Below, piece after piece: positions 37,951 through 49,015 of a DNA stretch of 64,000 nucleotides. The translations under genes and the position numbers were made by a program. The notes under the pieces are model-generated. The model made no database searches and was not told the origin of the DNA. It saw nothing but the letters and a program-made list of their open reading frames with translations. Each line of letters begins with the position of its first letter. The first letter of the stretch is position 1. Source of the DNA: Zygnema cylindricum (Eukaryota > Streptophyta > Zygnematophyceae > Zygnematales > Zygnemataceae); NCBI GenBank assembly GCA_037447655.1, contig JBBHKE010002176.1, positions 62,001 through 126,000 on the forward strand. The letters are read 5' to 3'.

Positions 37951-38547
37951 CACATAATGGCGTCATGTACTAACGTGATTCACAACCATCTATTTAACTT
38001 TGATCAGACGTTCGTCGCTATACTTGCTAAACCCGAATGAACCTTTTGGTGGCTTTCGAAGAGAACGTTATCTGATGCCATGTAGCAGTATGCAATTGGA
38101 CACCAGAGAAGACACGAAGAGGCACCATGGCTCCTAATATGACAAATGTCACCTGAAAGGCCATGCTATTTTATCGTCGTACAAAAAGTGCATCGGCCTC
38201 TTTACCTTCTCGTACTGTATAGTCTTCTGGTTGGCGAATGGTTTAGTTCTAGGGAGTTGTGAGTAAATAGACTAGACCTTTGGAATTTTTGAGCCGCCTC
38301 TCTCTGTGCGTGCTTTTGTATATAAAGGTCATCTTTGACCATTAATTTATTGCTCGCTTGAGCAAATTTATCACCGTTTTTTGCGTCTGCCTCAGCGGAG
38401 TTGGTCTTTTACAACGGTGAGGGTGGTGAGAGTATATATGTGGCAAGGTGGGACTTTTTCATTGGGAAAGTAAAATGGGCAAGCATTATCCTAAACGCAT
38501 TGTGTAAGCTGCATATTCTATGGGCCAATGGAGGCCATATAATTTCA
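37951..38547 (+). repeat. LTR-b, presumed 5' LTR of copia element 3 (5' truncated)
   Basis: Matches LTR-c from ATAATGGCGTCATG onwards (43285 in LTR-c) and ends GGCCATATAATTTCA at 38547, immediately before a primer-binding site. The first ~330 bp of the LTR are missing or replaced. Confidence 0.75.
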
Positions 38548-38562
38548 GGTTATGGGCCCACC
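38548..38562 (+). other. Primer-binding site, half-tRNA initiator-Met type
   Basis: GGTTATGGGCCCACC begins at the base after the LTR. It is the exact complement of GGTGGGCCCATAACC in the anticodon arm of plant initiator tRNA-Met, not of the tRNA 3' end. Drosophila copia and some relatives use such a cleaved 5' half of initiator tRNA-Met as primer. Confidence 0.85.
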
Positions 38563-38599
38563 GTTTAGGGTGCCCATATTTGATGGATCAAACTTTTTT

Positions 38600-39960
38600 T
38601 ATTAGGAGATGATGATGGAAGGTGCTCTTGTTGAAAAGCCACTGTGGGGCATAGTCTCCGGACATATTCGTTGTCCATTACCACTAGGGTTTGGAGGAAC
38701 ACGTTTTCTGGAGCCTCCACATCTATAACTACTAAAACATCGATCACAATCACTGAGCAATGTGAAGACGGGGAGAACATTGTCATAGAGGAATGAAAAG
38801 GAGGAGAAATATTTTAACGAACTTTAGTGGCTAGGAAAGTACTGGCAGTGCTACCACCAACAATGACGGCAAAATGCCAGACTGAAAGGTCACAATATGA
38901 GAAATAACATTACAAGGACATTGTTGCTAAATACTTTATTCTCAAAAGTGTAGCCAAGGCCATTACTCTTCCCTTTATGAAATCGAAGTTTTCTTAACAA
39001 ATTTGGGATTCAATAGAAAAAAAACGTAGGAGTAGTTTGCAAATGCAACGGCTACAGAAAATAAGATTTTAGCATACACTCACAAAGGAGGAAGTATCAA
39101 TGATTACTGCAATGACTTAGGAGCTTTTTTTGGAGCGCTAAAAGGTGTAGGAAATTCATGGTATGAGCGACAAAGAGTGAACACATTGATGATGAAATTG
39201 CCTTAAAAGTATGAGAATATAATTGATACAATGAAGATATATGGGAGAAAAATTGGACTTGGGATGATACGGTAGGTATGATATTGGTGAAAGAAAATAC
39301 CATAGAACTGAGGAGAGGAAGTCCTAGTGTGCAAGCACTTAGTGCAAAATCTAATTAGCGGAAAAGCGAGGAGCAATTGGGGAAGAACCCCCATCAAAAT
39401 TTTGGAGGAAACGGACAAAGAGATGGTAGATCTGACCAACATGGGAGAGGAGCTCCATGAAGTGGATTATGTCACTTCTGCAAGAAACGGGGACACTATT
39501 TGGCAAATTATGTCACACTTGCAGAACCCTTGCTAAAAGATGAAGAAAGAACCTTAAAAGATAGAGGAAATAAGAGGTTTATCTAACTCAGAATCATGAA
39601 GACCAAAAAGAAGAAGCAACCAAACTAGAAGTATAACTTGAGAAGCTCCTCCTCAACCCAAAAACCAGTGAGAAGCATGTCGATATTCCACGGAGACAAA
39701 AATGTTGCTTTCGGAGGTAAGAAGGATCCATTCGATGATGGATGGATCATTGATTCGCGAGCTTTAATGCATATGTGCAAGGATAACAGATGGTTCACTA
39801 AATTGGGGAAAATCCCACCTGTTGAGATAGAATACGGAGATGGTAGAGAAGAAACCACAAGTCTTCTTGGATCTCTTAATTTAAAGGTTATAGGTGATGA
39901 AAAGGCTTCAATTGTAATACTATCGCATGTCATTTCCATTCACAACTTAGCAAGAGCCTA
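38600..39960 (+). pseudogene. copia gag-protease remnant (element 3)
   Basis: Gag is broken throughout. A zinc knuckle reads CHFCKKRGHYLANY around 39470-39510, lacking the last Cys. The protease segment DGWIIDSRALMHMCKDNRWF (about 39740-39797) has Arg instead of Gly in the D-S-G triad. The frame ends at 39961. Confidence 0.78.
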
Positions 39961-39961
39961 G

Positions 39962-41090
39962 TCTCTTCAGCTGTACTAGATGACAAAGACTTTGTATTAC
40001 GAACTAAGAAAGGTGTATATACAACTAACTCTGATGATGAAGTTTATTTCAAAGTTGAGAAAGGTAGTCAAGGAATGTTTAGAGTTATACTTTGTTATAA
40101 AAAAAAATGTTCTCTTCTTGTGTGGAAGTGATATGATGATATGGCACAAAAGGTTAGGGCATGTGCATCTAGATATATTAAAAGAAATGAAGAAAAATGG
40201 AATAGTGGATGGGATTAAGTTTGGGAATGATGAAACTTTATATGATTGCATTAGATGTGCCCAAGGGAAGATTCATATACTTTCATTTCCAAAGGCATCC
40301 ACATTTAGAAGAGAGAAGGTATTCAATCAAATTCAAATAGATGAATAGGAACATGCTAGGTATGTTTCACATGGGGGAAAAAGATACTTGCTAACCATAA
40401 CCGATGACTGGTCTAGATACATTAAGGTGTACTTTCTCACATCTAAGTTAAAAGTATTAGGATACTTCAAATAATATAAAGTATGGAGTGAAAAATTACA
40501 TAAGACCTCAATTAAAGAATTAAAAAATGATAATGGAAAGGAATACACCTCAATGGAGTTTGAAGAGTTTCTTAAAAGAGAAAGAACTCATCATGAAAAA
40601 AGTGTCCCATAGAATCCAACTCTTGGGGATATGACTAGAACTATCCTAACTGATAAAAAGATAGGAATGCAGTTTTGGGCAAATGATATGAACTATTCTA
40701 ACTTAATCAAAAACAAAGTTTTAACTTCGACAAATAAAAGAGAAACTCCCCATAAGAGGTGGACAGGAAGAAAACAAGATTTGTCTAATTTAAGAATACT
40801 TAGAAGTTAAGTCTACAGTTTGGATTTAGATAAAACTAGATGGCAATTAGAGCGAAGAAGGAAACTGGGATATCTTATAGGCTATGATGAGATCACTAAA
40901 GGATACCCAGTGTATGATAGGAAGAAGAAAGATATAAATTTGGGGAAACACATGGTGGTAATAGATGAAGGAAATTTCATAAATCTATTCAAATATAGCA
41001 AAGAAGTCATAGTCAGATTTGTACCGGATCAGTTTTATGACTTTGAATTTGAAACAAGTGAAAATGAATATGGAAAAAGGTAAAAGTCTG
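39962..41090 (+). pseudogene. copia integrase remnant (element 3)
   Basis: MIWHKRLGHVHLDILKEMKK and CIRCAQGKIHILSFPKA (40135-40300) keep the HHCC ligands. The integrase core is visible as TITDDWSRYIKVYF (about 40398-40440) and KNDNGKEYTS (about 40520-40550), with stops. The C-terminal part at 40820-41083 keeps GYDEITKGYPVYDRKKK. Confidence 0.82.
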
Positions 41091-41239
41091 CAGATCTACC
41101 GAAGGTGAAGTAGACAAGATTAACACCCGAGATCACTGCTCAAGCCGAAGAGGACACCGGTGAAGCAATGGAAGAGATACCGCAAATGGGAGAGGGAGCT
41201 GAAAATCTGCCTAAAAGAAACCCGAGGATGCCTTAAATA

Positions 41240-42935
41240 TTGGCGTCGGATTTCGAAAGAGGGAGAAGAAGTAGCAAACAACTTCAAGAAAGACAAGTGA
41301 ATAACAAACTCAGGAAGATGTCCTATCCAAATGATCCTCATACATACTCAGCAACCATAAGTAGTCCACAAAGTAGGAGATGGATAACGACCATAAATGA
41401 GGAAATGGCTTCCATTATGGAAGCAAACATATGGGAATTGGTAGATTTTCCACCCGACAAAAAATTGATTCGGTGCAAGTAGGTTTTCAAACTTAAACTT
41501 AACCCAGATAATACAATCAAGAGGTATAAGGCCAGATTGGTTACTAAAGGCTACACTTAGAAAGAGGGCATAGACAATGAGAAAACCTTTGCAATTATAG
41601 TCAAATTTATTTCAGTCAGAATCCTCTTAAGTTTAGCAGCAGCAGAGGATATGGAAATTCATCAAATGGATATTAAAACAACCTTCTTGGATGGAGAGTT
41701 AGAAGTGGAAATCTACACGAGGCAACAAAAGGATTCGTGTTAAGTGGGGAAGAAAGTAACGGATGCAAGCTGATCAAGTTACTGTATGGCCTAAAGGAAG
41801 GCGCGAGGCAATGGAATATTAAACTGGAGAAATTTTTGACCGGCTAGGGGTATATAAGAATTAGTTCAGACCATTCTATATGTATTTGAGGATGAGAATG
41901 GAGTGATATTTATTGCAATATATGTGGATGGTTTGTTAGTTTTAATAAAGTTCTTGTATTATATTAACAAACTAAACAGGATCTTAGAAGTTGGCTTGAT
42001 ATGAAAGAAGTTTATAAAAGAAGTTGGTGAAAGAAGTCGGTGAGGCAAAATACATTTCAGGACTTTAGAAGAAAAGAGATTGAGGGAATATAATAATCAT
42101 ACTCACTCAGAAAAAAACAATTGGAAATATGTTAGAGATATTTGAGATGGATAAGGCAAATGGATGTACTACTCCCATGGATCTGAAAAAATTCTCAGAG
42201 GGGAGTGAAAAGGGAGGAATAATGTTTATTAATGATAAGATGGATAAGGAAAAGAGAAGGTTTATGGAAAACATCCATTACAGGCTGATCGTGGGCAGTT
42301 TAATTTACTTAATTCACTGTACTTGGCCACACATAGCGACACCTGTAAAATTTCTTAGCACAAGTCTAAATGCACCCAGAAAGAGAGATTCGGAGCCAGC
42401 TAAAAGGGTGATGAGACACCTAGTGGGCACAAGGGAATTATGGTTGAATTTCGAAGAGGAGCACATTAACATCACTACTTAGAGTGATACTAGTAATAGA
42501 GATGTGCCTTTAAGGTGGTGTACAACTAGAAATGTGTTGCAAATTCAATCTGGTGCATGCTTTTGGAGTAGCAAGCAACAGAAAAAGGTAGCTCAATCCA
42601 CTATATAGGCTAAATACATGGCTTCTTGTGTTGCCAAAAAAGAATTAATATGGGTGAAATCTTTTCTACAGGAACTTAGATTTATAAATTCTGGCACTCA
42701 TAATATTTATATGACAATCAAGTTGCTATCTCTATTGCAACTAATCCGAAACATCACTTCTAAGTTAAGCATATGAACATCAAACTAAACTTTGTCCAAG
42801 AAAAGGTTGAAAATAAAATTATTAAACTGGTTCATAAATTTGATAAAGAAATGATTGCAGACATGATGAATAAACCGATATCTTCCCCTAAGTTAATATT
42901 TTGCAAAGGGAACTGTGGATTAAAATTGAAAAGTG
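41240..42935 (+). pseudogene. copia RT-RNase H remnant (element 3)
   Basis: RT starts near MASIMEANIWELVDFPPDKK (41405-41466), followed by KARLVTKGYT, EIHQMDIKTTFLDGELE (about 41656-41705) and an altered catalytic YVDG (about 41918-41931; normally YVDD). RNase H follows with SLIYLIHCTWPHIATPV, a W-to-stop in the SDTSNRDVP block (42481) and TIEAKYMASC with a stop. Confidence 0.85.
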
Positions 42936-42953
42936 AATAAGAATGAAAGGGAG

Positions 42954-43832
42954 TGTTGAAAAGGGTAATTAATGATTTACTTATTTGTAGACTCTTTAGA
43001 GATATAAAGAGAGAGGCAGAGAGAAGCAAACCATGGTTGCCTCCTCGGTGGCCAAGATGGCAGACGGAGGAAAGAGATAGAAGTTGTTTTGACAAAAAGG
43101 TCTTACTAGCCAAGGTTCGATCCTTGGTCCTGTGCAGTCCAAAGTAGCCTGCCACCTTATCCGCTTAGTTGCAGTAGAATCGTTGAATTTGATGAGTACG
43201 ACAATGTTATAACCACGTACAAAACGGCTAAATCATTTAACGGAGTAAACTAACGAAGAGCCTCATGTGAACCAACAGCATGTGATTACAATATGGCGTC
43301 ATGCACCAACGCAAATCACATCCTTGTACAAAAATTTAATAGGAAGGTCGTCCCTACAGCCGCCAACCCGGAATCAACCTTTTGGCGGCTGACGAAAGGA
43401 GGAACCATGGCTTCCTGTGTGATAGATGTCACTTGAAAGGCCATGCCATATTATGGCCGTACAATAAGTACATCAGCATATGTACATATGTACCTTTTTG
43501 TACTGTATACTCTTCTGATTGTCTTTGATTATCCTAAGGTTTAGTAGTAGGCAGATGTGAGTAGGCACACTAAGACTTAGGTATTTTTGAGCAGCCTCTC
43601 TTTGTGGGTTAAAGGTCATCTTTTACCATTTATAACTTATCGCTTGGTTGAGCAAATTCATCACCGTTTTTTCCGTCTGACTAAAGTGAGTGGGACCCTC
43701 GCAAAGGTGAGGGTGGTGAGAGTGTTTTTGTGCCAGGGTGGCACTAATTTATTAGGAAAGTCAAAAGGGAAAGCATTATCCTATAGGCTTTGTATAAGCT
43801 GTATTTTTTGTGGGCAATAGATGCAATCCTGA
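42954..43832 (+). repeat. LTR-c, 3' LTR of copia element 3
   Basis: Starts TGTTGAAAAGGGTAATT after the polypurine tract and parallels LTR-a and LTR-b through CCATGGTTGCCTC, CATGCCATATTATGGCCGTA, TTGAGCAAATTCATCACCG and GTGCCAGGGTGGCAC. Its right end is approximate because it merges into an inverted LTR fragment. Confidence 0.8.
43041..43130 (+). other. tRNA-like segment within LTR-c
   Basis: TGGCCAAGATGG (43049-43060) fits a pol III A box and CCAAGGTTCGATCCTTGG (43110-43127) is a good T-arm with B-box core. LTR-a has TCTAAGGCGGCGGACT at the equivalent place, like the D-arm of a Leu/Ser tRNA. No full cloverleaf can be drawn, so I do not call a tRNA gene. It could be a tRNA- or SINE-derived piece captured in the LTR. 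Confidence 0.4.
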
Positions 43833-44165
43833 GACCTCCATAGGTATGGGCAGCTCACACGAAGCCCCTAGGATAATCCTGACCCATTTGTGTTTCAACA
43901 AGAATAACTGCCACCCTGGCAAACAAAAACTCTGACCACCTTCGTCCTTGTGAAAGGAAGACTCCCCTGGGTCGATAGCAAAAAGAATCTCTGAATTTGC
44001 TCTCGTGAGCAGTAAGTTATGAAGGGTCAAAGTTGACCTTTTGTACATAAGTACTCTAAGAGAGAGGTGGCTACGTACCAAATTTTCTAAGTCCTAAATC
44101 CCTCTCAAAACCCTCTACTACTAGAGTACGACACCAATCAAAATATTGTGTCGTACTGAAAGGGG
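43833..44165 (-). repeat. LTR-d, inverted fragment of the same LTR family
   Basis: The reverse complement reads through the LTR blocks in order (TTGGTGTCGTACTCT, TTTTGAG, GTACTTATGTACAAAAGGTCA, GAGCAAATTCAG, TTTGCCAGGGTGGCA, ATTATCCTAGGGGCTTCG). It abuts LTR-c tail to tail, making a ~330-bp inverted repeat with no spacer. Confidence 0.8.
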
Positions 44166-44719
44166 GCACATCAATTACAATCTCTATCGTCTCATAAGGA
44201 ATTTGTTAGTCTATAAAATTTGTTGTTTTCTTGCAAATTATTGAAACAAGAGAATAATTCCATATTTGGCACTTCACTTAGACAGCTGCAAATAGAGATG
44301 AAGGCCCAATCGTTGATTTTTTCTTAGAGTAGACATTTGGTGACCAAAAATAAGGGAAAAAAAATCATTAATAATCAATTTCAGATACCTTATTTTACTT
44401 TGTTTCAGAACAATGACACTTCACCATGATATGAACGCATCATCAGAAAACCCATCTGAACCAAATTTTTTACTTTTGATGGAACTTTATAGTTGACTAG
44501 GAGTAAATGTATGCATAGGGAAGAGATGAAAGCACGTGGAACCTCAGTTAGCGTTGAAGTCTGTGGGGCTTTGAAAATTTACAGTCTTGATGAGGAGGAA
44601 ATTCACACACAACAATGTCACTTTCGATTTGGGGCATTGCCGTTAATAGTATTTGGCAACAATTATCAAGAGCTAATTTTGATCTATGGTTATGATTGTA
44701 TAATGGTCTACCACGACAG
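44166..44719. other. Stretch without recognised features
   Basis: May hold earlier exons of the malic-enzyme pseudogene, but I recognise none. Confidence 0.45.
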
Positions 44720-45696
44720 TGGCGGATTTCAAAGATCTTGAGAAATCAACTCGGGATGGAGGAGAATCTTCAAAGTTTGCCAAGTGTCGCATTTTGAATC
44801 GTCTTCATGACCGCAACGAGACTCTTTACTACCGGGTAAGATGTATTTTGTATAAGCTACTTTTGTATATGCATCTTAGTTGTCCCAGACAAAAAAATAA
44901 ATTCATCCTTGTCTAAATTTTATGCAGTTTGAATCATTTTTCCTGTGTCAAAACGAGGTGTAGTGAGCCAATATCACATATTTTTTGTGTTCTTGCAGGT
45001 TCTAATTGATAACATTAAGAAATTCGCACCAATTGTTTAAACTCCAACAAATGGTATGGTTTGCCAAATTTACAGTGGACAATTTTGACGTCCTCGGGGC
45101 ATGTATTTTTTTGCCCAAGACCGAGGGGAAATGGTGTCAATGGTGTACAATTGGCCTACTGATAAGGTAGATCAAAAATTGAAAGCAAAATTTATTGGAG
45201 GAACAAAAGTAAAGCTAAACAATTTTTTTGATGTTAAAGCCACAGAAGGATGAAACTTGGAAGTTTTAACCAGAAAGACAAAACTTGAAAGTAAATAGCA
45301 AAGAAGAAAGAAACTGGACGCAAACATTTAATGAAGTCGTAGCTTTAAAGTGAAAACATTCATGTCCCGTCAAGTGTTCTAACAGTTATTTTTAGAAGTG
45401 TTGTGCTATTTTCTGAGGTGATAACTGGTTTTAATACATCAGATGATTACATGACAAGAGAAGTGCCGGATGACTGTTATGATTTCTAGTGTTGCTGTAA
45501 TAGTTGATAAATTGTTGTCTTGTTATGTTATATTGCGTCCCTCAGATCCCTGCTTTTTTTTATCTTTGCAAAAAATTCTTTCTTAATTGTGAACATTCAA
45601 GTCCTCTGGAGGTGGTGTCATTCTATTTTAGCAATAGTATTTTTTTCCGTTATCATTTACCTTTAGAATTGAAATTCTTGCAATAAGGATTCTTAA

Positions 45697-46110
<414 letters not shown>

Positions 46111-46413
46111 CAAACATGGTTATTTTTGCGAACTCAATTTTGTAAATCATCATTGATAAAACATTGGGAATAAAATAGAGTTTAAGCTTTTCACAATTAC
46201 TTCTTTTCTCTCTTGAGAGCCGAATAGACAAGAATAGAATTTGGACAAACACATTTTTGCTGGTTAACTTCGATTGAATTAATTTCTTTCTTTAATGTAG
46301 AATGTACCATCTAGTGTGTTTCAAGTTACGCTCGGTATTTTATGATTTTTTTCCAAATAAGAAAAATGTAAGATCCTTAGTATACACTCATATGGAAAGG
46401 TGCGGTGGGCAAA

Positions 46414-46774
46414 TATGTATATATGTATATATATATGTATATATATATATACATACATATATATATACCTATATGTATATATGTATATATGTATATATGT
46501 ATATATATATATATACCTATATGCATATATACATATAAATATAGGTATATATATACATATATATACAAATATATATACGTATTTTTATATACATATATAC
46601 ATATATATATATATACTTATATATATACAAAATCATATATACACATATATATACACATATATACATATGTACATATATATACATATATATATAGGTATAT
46701 ATATATAAGTATATGTATATATGTATATATATATATACATATATATATACACATATATACATATATATATATAC

Positions 46775-46805
<31 letters not shown>

Positions 46806-47117
46806 TTATATATATATGCATAAGTATATATATATATGTGTGTATATATATATGTGTATATATATTGTGTATATATATGTGTATATATATATATTATGTA
46901 TATATATATATTATATATATATAATATATAGATATATATATATACACATCTATATATGTACACATATATAAATATACATATATATACATATGTATGTGTA
47001 TATATAATATGTATGTATATATATATGTGCGTATATACATATGTGTATATATATGTGTATATATATGTGTATATATATGTGTATATATATATGTGTATAT
47101 GTTTATATATATATATG
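46414..47117. repeat. (TATATACA/TATATGTG)n satellite in pseudogene intron
   Basis: About 700 bp of alternating pyrimidine-purine TATA with CA/TG interruptions. All long Tyr-Ile frames across it are artefacts. Confidence 0.95.
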
Positions 47118-47267
47118 TTATTCCTCAACTGGCTTAGTGGTCATAGATGTGAAAGTCTTATAAATTCGACTTTGTAGACTGTTGATGCAAAATTTATCCA
47201 TTTATATTGCGGCTCCAATATTTGTTTTGTTTTTAACTTTTGGGTTTGGGATGTGGATCTCCCACAG
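47118..47267. other. Intron sequence before the fourth recognised exon
   Basis: T-rich sequence leading to acceptor CCCACAG at 47267. Confidence 0.5.
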
Positions 47268-47327
47268 GTTCCACCAGTTCAAATTGATGTCGGCACAAAT
47301 AACCAGAAACTGCTCGATAATCCACTT

Positions 47328-47921
47328 TCTATGTCATGTCCTTTTAATGTTTTATTTTTTAATTGGCAAAATTTATCTTATGTTATAATGGTGCATTGCT
47401 CTTTAGGTATATTGGATTCATGAAAATGCTATACTTATGACAAAAGGGGAACCATTGTGGAAAACAATACTAAGCTTTATGCTTTAAATTCTCATAATGG
47501 TTTGTCTTTGACCCACAAACAAATTTAGCTTTCCAAGGACAATTTCAACTAATCCATAAATTATGACTTTTTATAATTCTATTATAAATGGCTCGTCTAA
47601 ATCATTATCGAGAAAATTGAGGTTTGTGGAATGACTTAAATGTTGTGTGTTTGTAATTAGTTCTCTCAAAGTAAATTATGGAGTACCATTTTAGATATCA
47701 AAGTACGCTGTAATTTTATTATTTTTGTATGTGTATGGGAACTTCACCTACTTGTTGAGTGAGCTTTCTGAATCCATGAGAATGGGCTCTTTCTCTTTGT
47801 CTCTTATCTCTGTATCTCTCTCTCTGTATCACTTCTCTCCTTCTCCCTCTCCCTCTCCCCTCTCCCTCTCCTTCTCCCTCTCCCTCTCCGTCTCCCTCTC
47901 TCTCTCCGCTGAATGTTGCAG
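47328..47921. other. Intron with CT-rich microsatellite
   Basis: No exon is recognised up to about 47800; 47811-47907 is (CTCTCC)n-type and forms the pyrimidine tract before acceptor TTGCAG at 47921. Confidence 0.7.
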
Positions 47922-48454
47922 ATTTAGGATTACGACAACCGCGATTGGAGGGAAGTGAATATTTGGAGGTGATTGATGAATTTATAGAGGCAGAGTTCAC
48001 AAGGTGGCCTAATTTAATTGTCCAGGTGGGTAAGGATGAATTCTGTTTAATTTTTAAATATTCGAAGAAAATGGGGAGCTTTCAGTCACTAGGATTTTGT
48101 GGAGCAATCTCAAATTTTTAACTATATTCTCAGTTTATTGTTTATTCCTGAGTGGAAATAGTTTGTGGCTCCATTCGTTCAAAAGGAAATTTCATTGTTT
48201 GCTATATATAGTTTTTATATATTTTCTTGAAGGAAAATTCTGATGGATTTCCTTGGTAAATCATAATGCGTTAACAAAAAGTTAATCGTCAAATGTTGTA
48301 AAGTTTAAGAAGTTTTGCAGATGCATTAATTATTTATACGTGGTCTTTACTTCTTCTTTTTCGATAACAGTTTGAGGATTTCCAAACAAAGTGGGCGTGC
48401 CCTCTACTTTAGCGATATCGTCATCGTTACCATATGTTCAACGATAATGTACAG

Positions 48455-49015
48455 GTAAACATCTGATGATATCGTGTCTCTAATTGTTAGCGACTGCTCT
48501 TTTCTTTTGACATTGAAGGCTTCTTTATTTTACATAGTGTATGATCGTTATTTATAAAACTAGTTTCTAGAAAGTGCATTTTTTCTCAAGAAACATATTT
48601 CTATTTATGTTTTGTGGATTTTGTTGGCAAGTTTTTTTGAATTATTAAAATGTGAGTCCACATGATATCACGTGTGATAGTTTGCGATCAGATATCATCA
48701 ACATCAACTCATATTTTTTGGAGAAACAATTTCTTTTTTTTTGACTAACTTGTAAATACTTGAGATTTAACAATAGTGTGGCGTGGATTAGCTCACTGTA
48801 AAAAGTTATTCACCTTCAACTTTCATTTTACTGTTCAATAGAATTGTTTTTGTGAAGTTTGAGTTCAGTTTGGATTATCAATTTCAAGTCTAATATGATG
48901 GTTGGGTACAAAGTTCAATATGGTGTATAGGGCACATTATCAATTTTTTAAGTAGAATATGATTGTTCTGTACAAGTTTAACATGAGAAGGCGGTATTTG
49001 TTTAACTAAAAGCAT
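48455..49015. other. Stretch without recognised features
   Basis: The next malic-enzyme exon is not found here; only short AT-rich frames. Confidence 0.5.

Larger units (their letters stand above)
38563..42953 (+). mobile_element. Ty1/copia-type retrotransposon 3, internal region, decayed
   Basis: Bounded by LTR-b with a half-tRNA binding site and LTR-c with polypurine GAATGAAAGGGAG (42941-42953). Gag, protease, integrase, RT and RNase H remains appear in copia order with many stops and frameshifts. Confidence 0.9.

Noticed and set aside
43041-43130. Functional tRNA gene
   Set aside because: The A- and B-box-like words are good but no acceptor stem or anticodon arm can be paired, and the segment lies inside an LTR.
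46377-47177. Long Tyr/Ile-rich open frames on both strands
   Set aside because: They are translations of the TATATACA/TATATGTG satellite; any frame in such DNA stays open.
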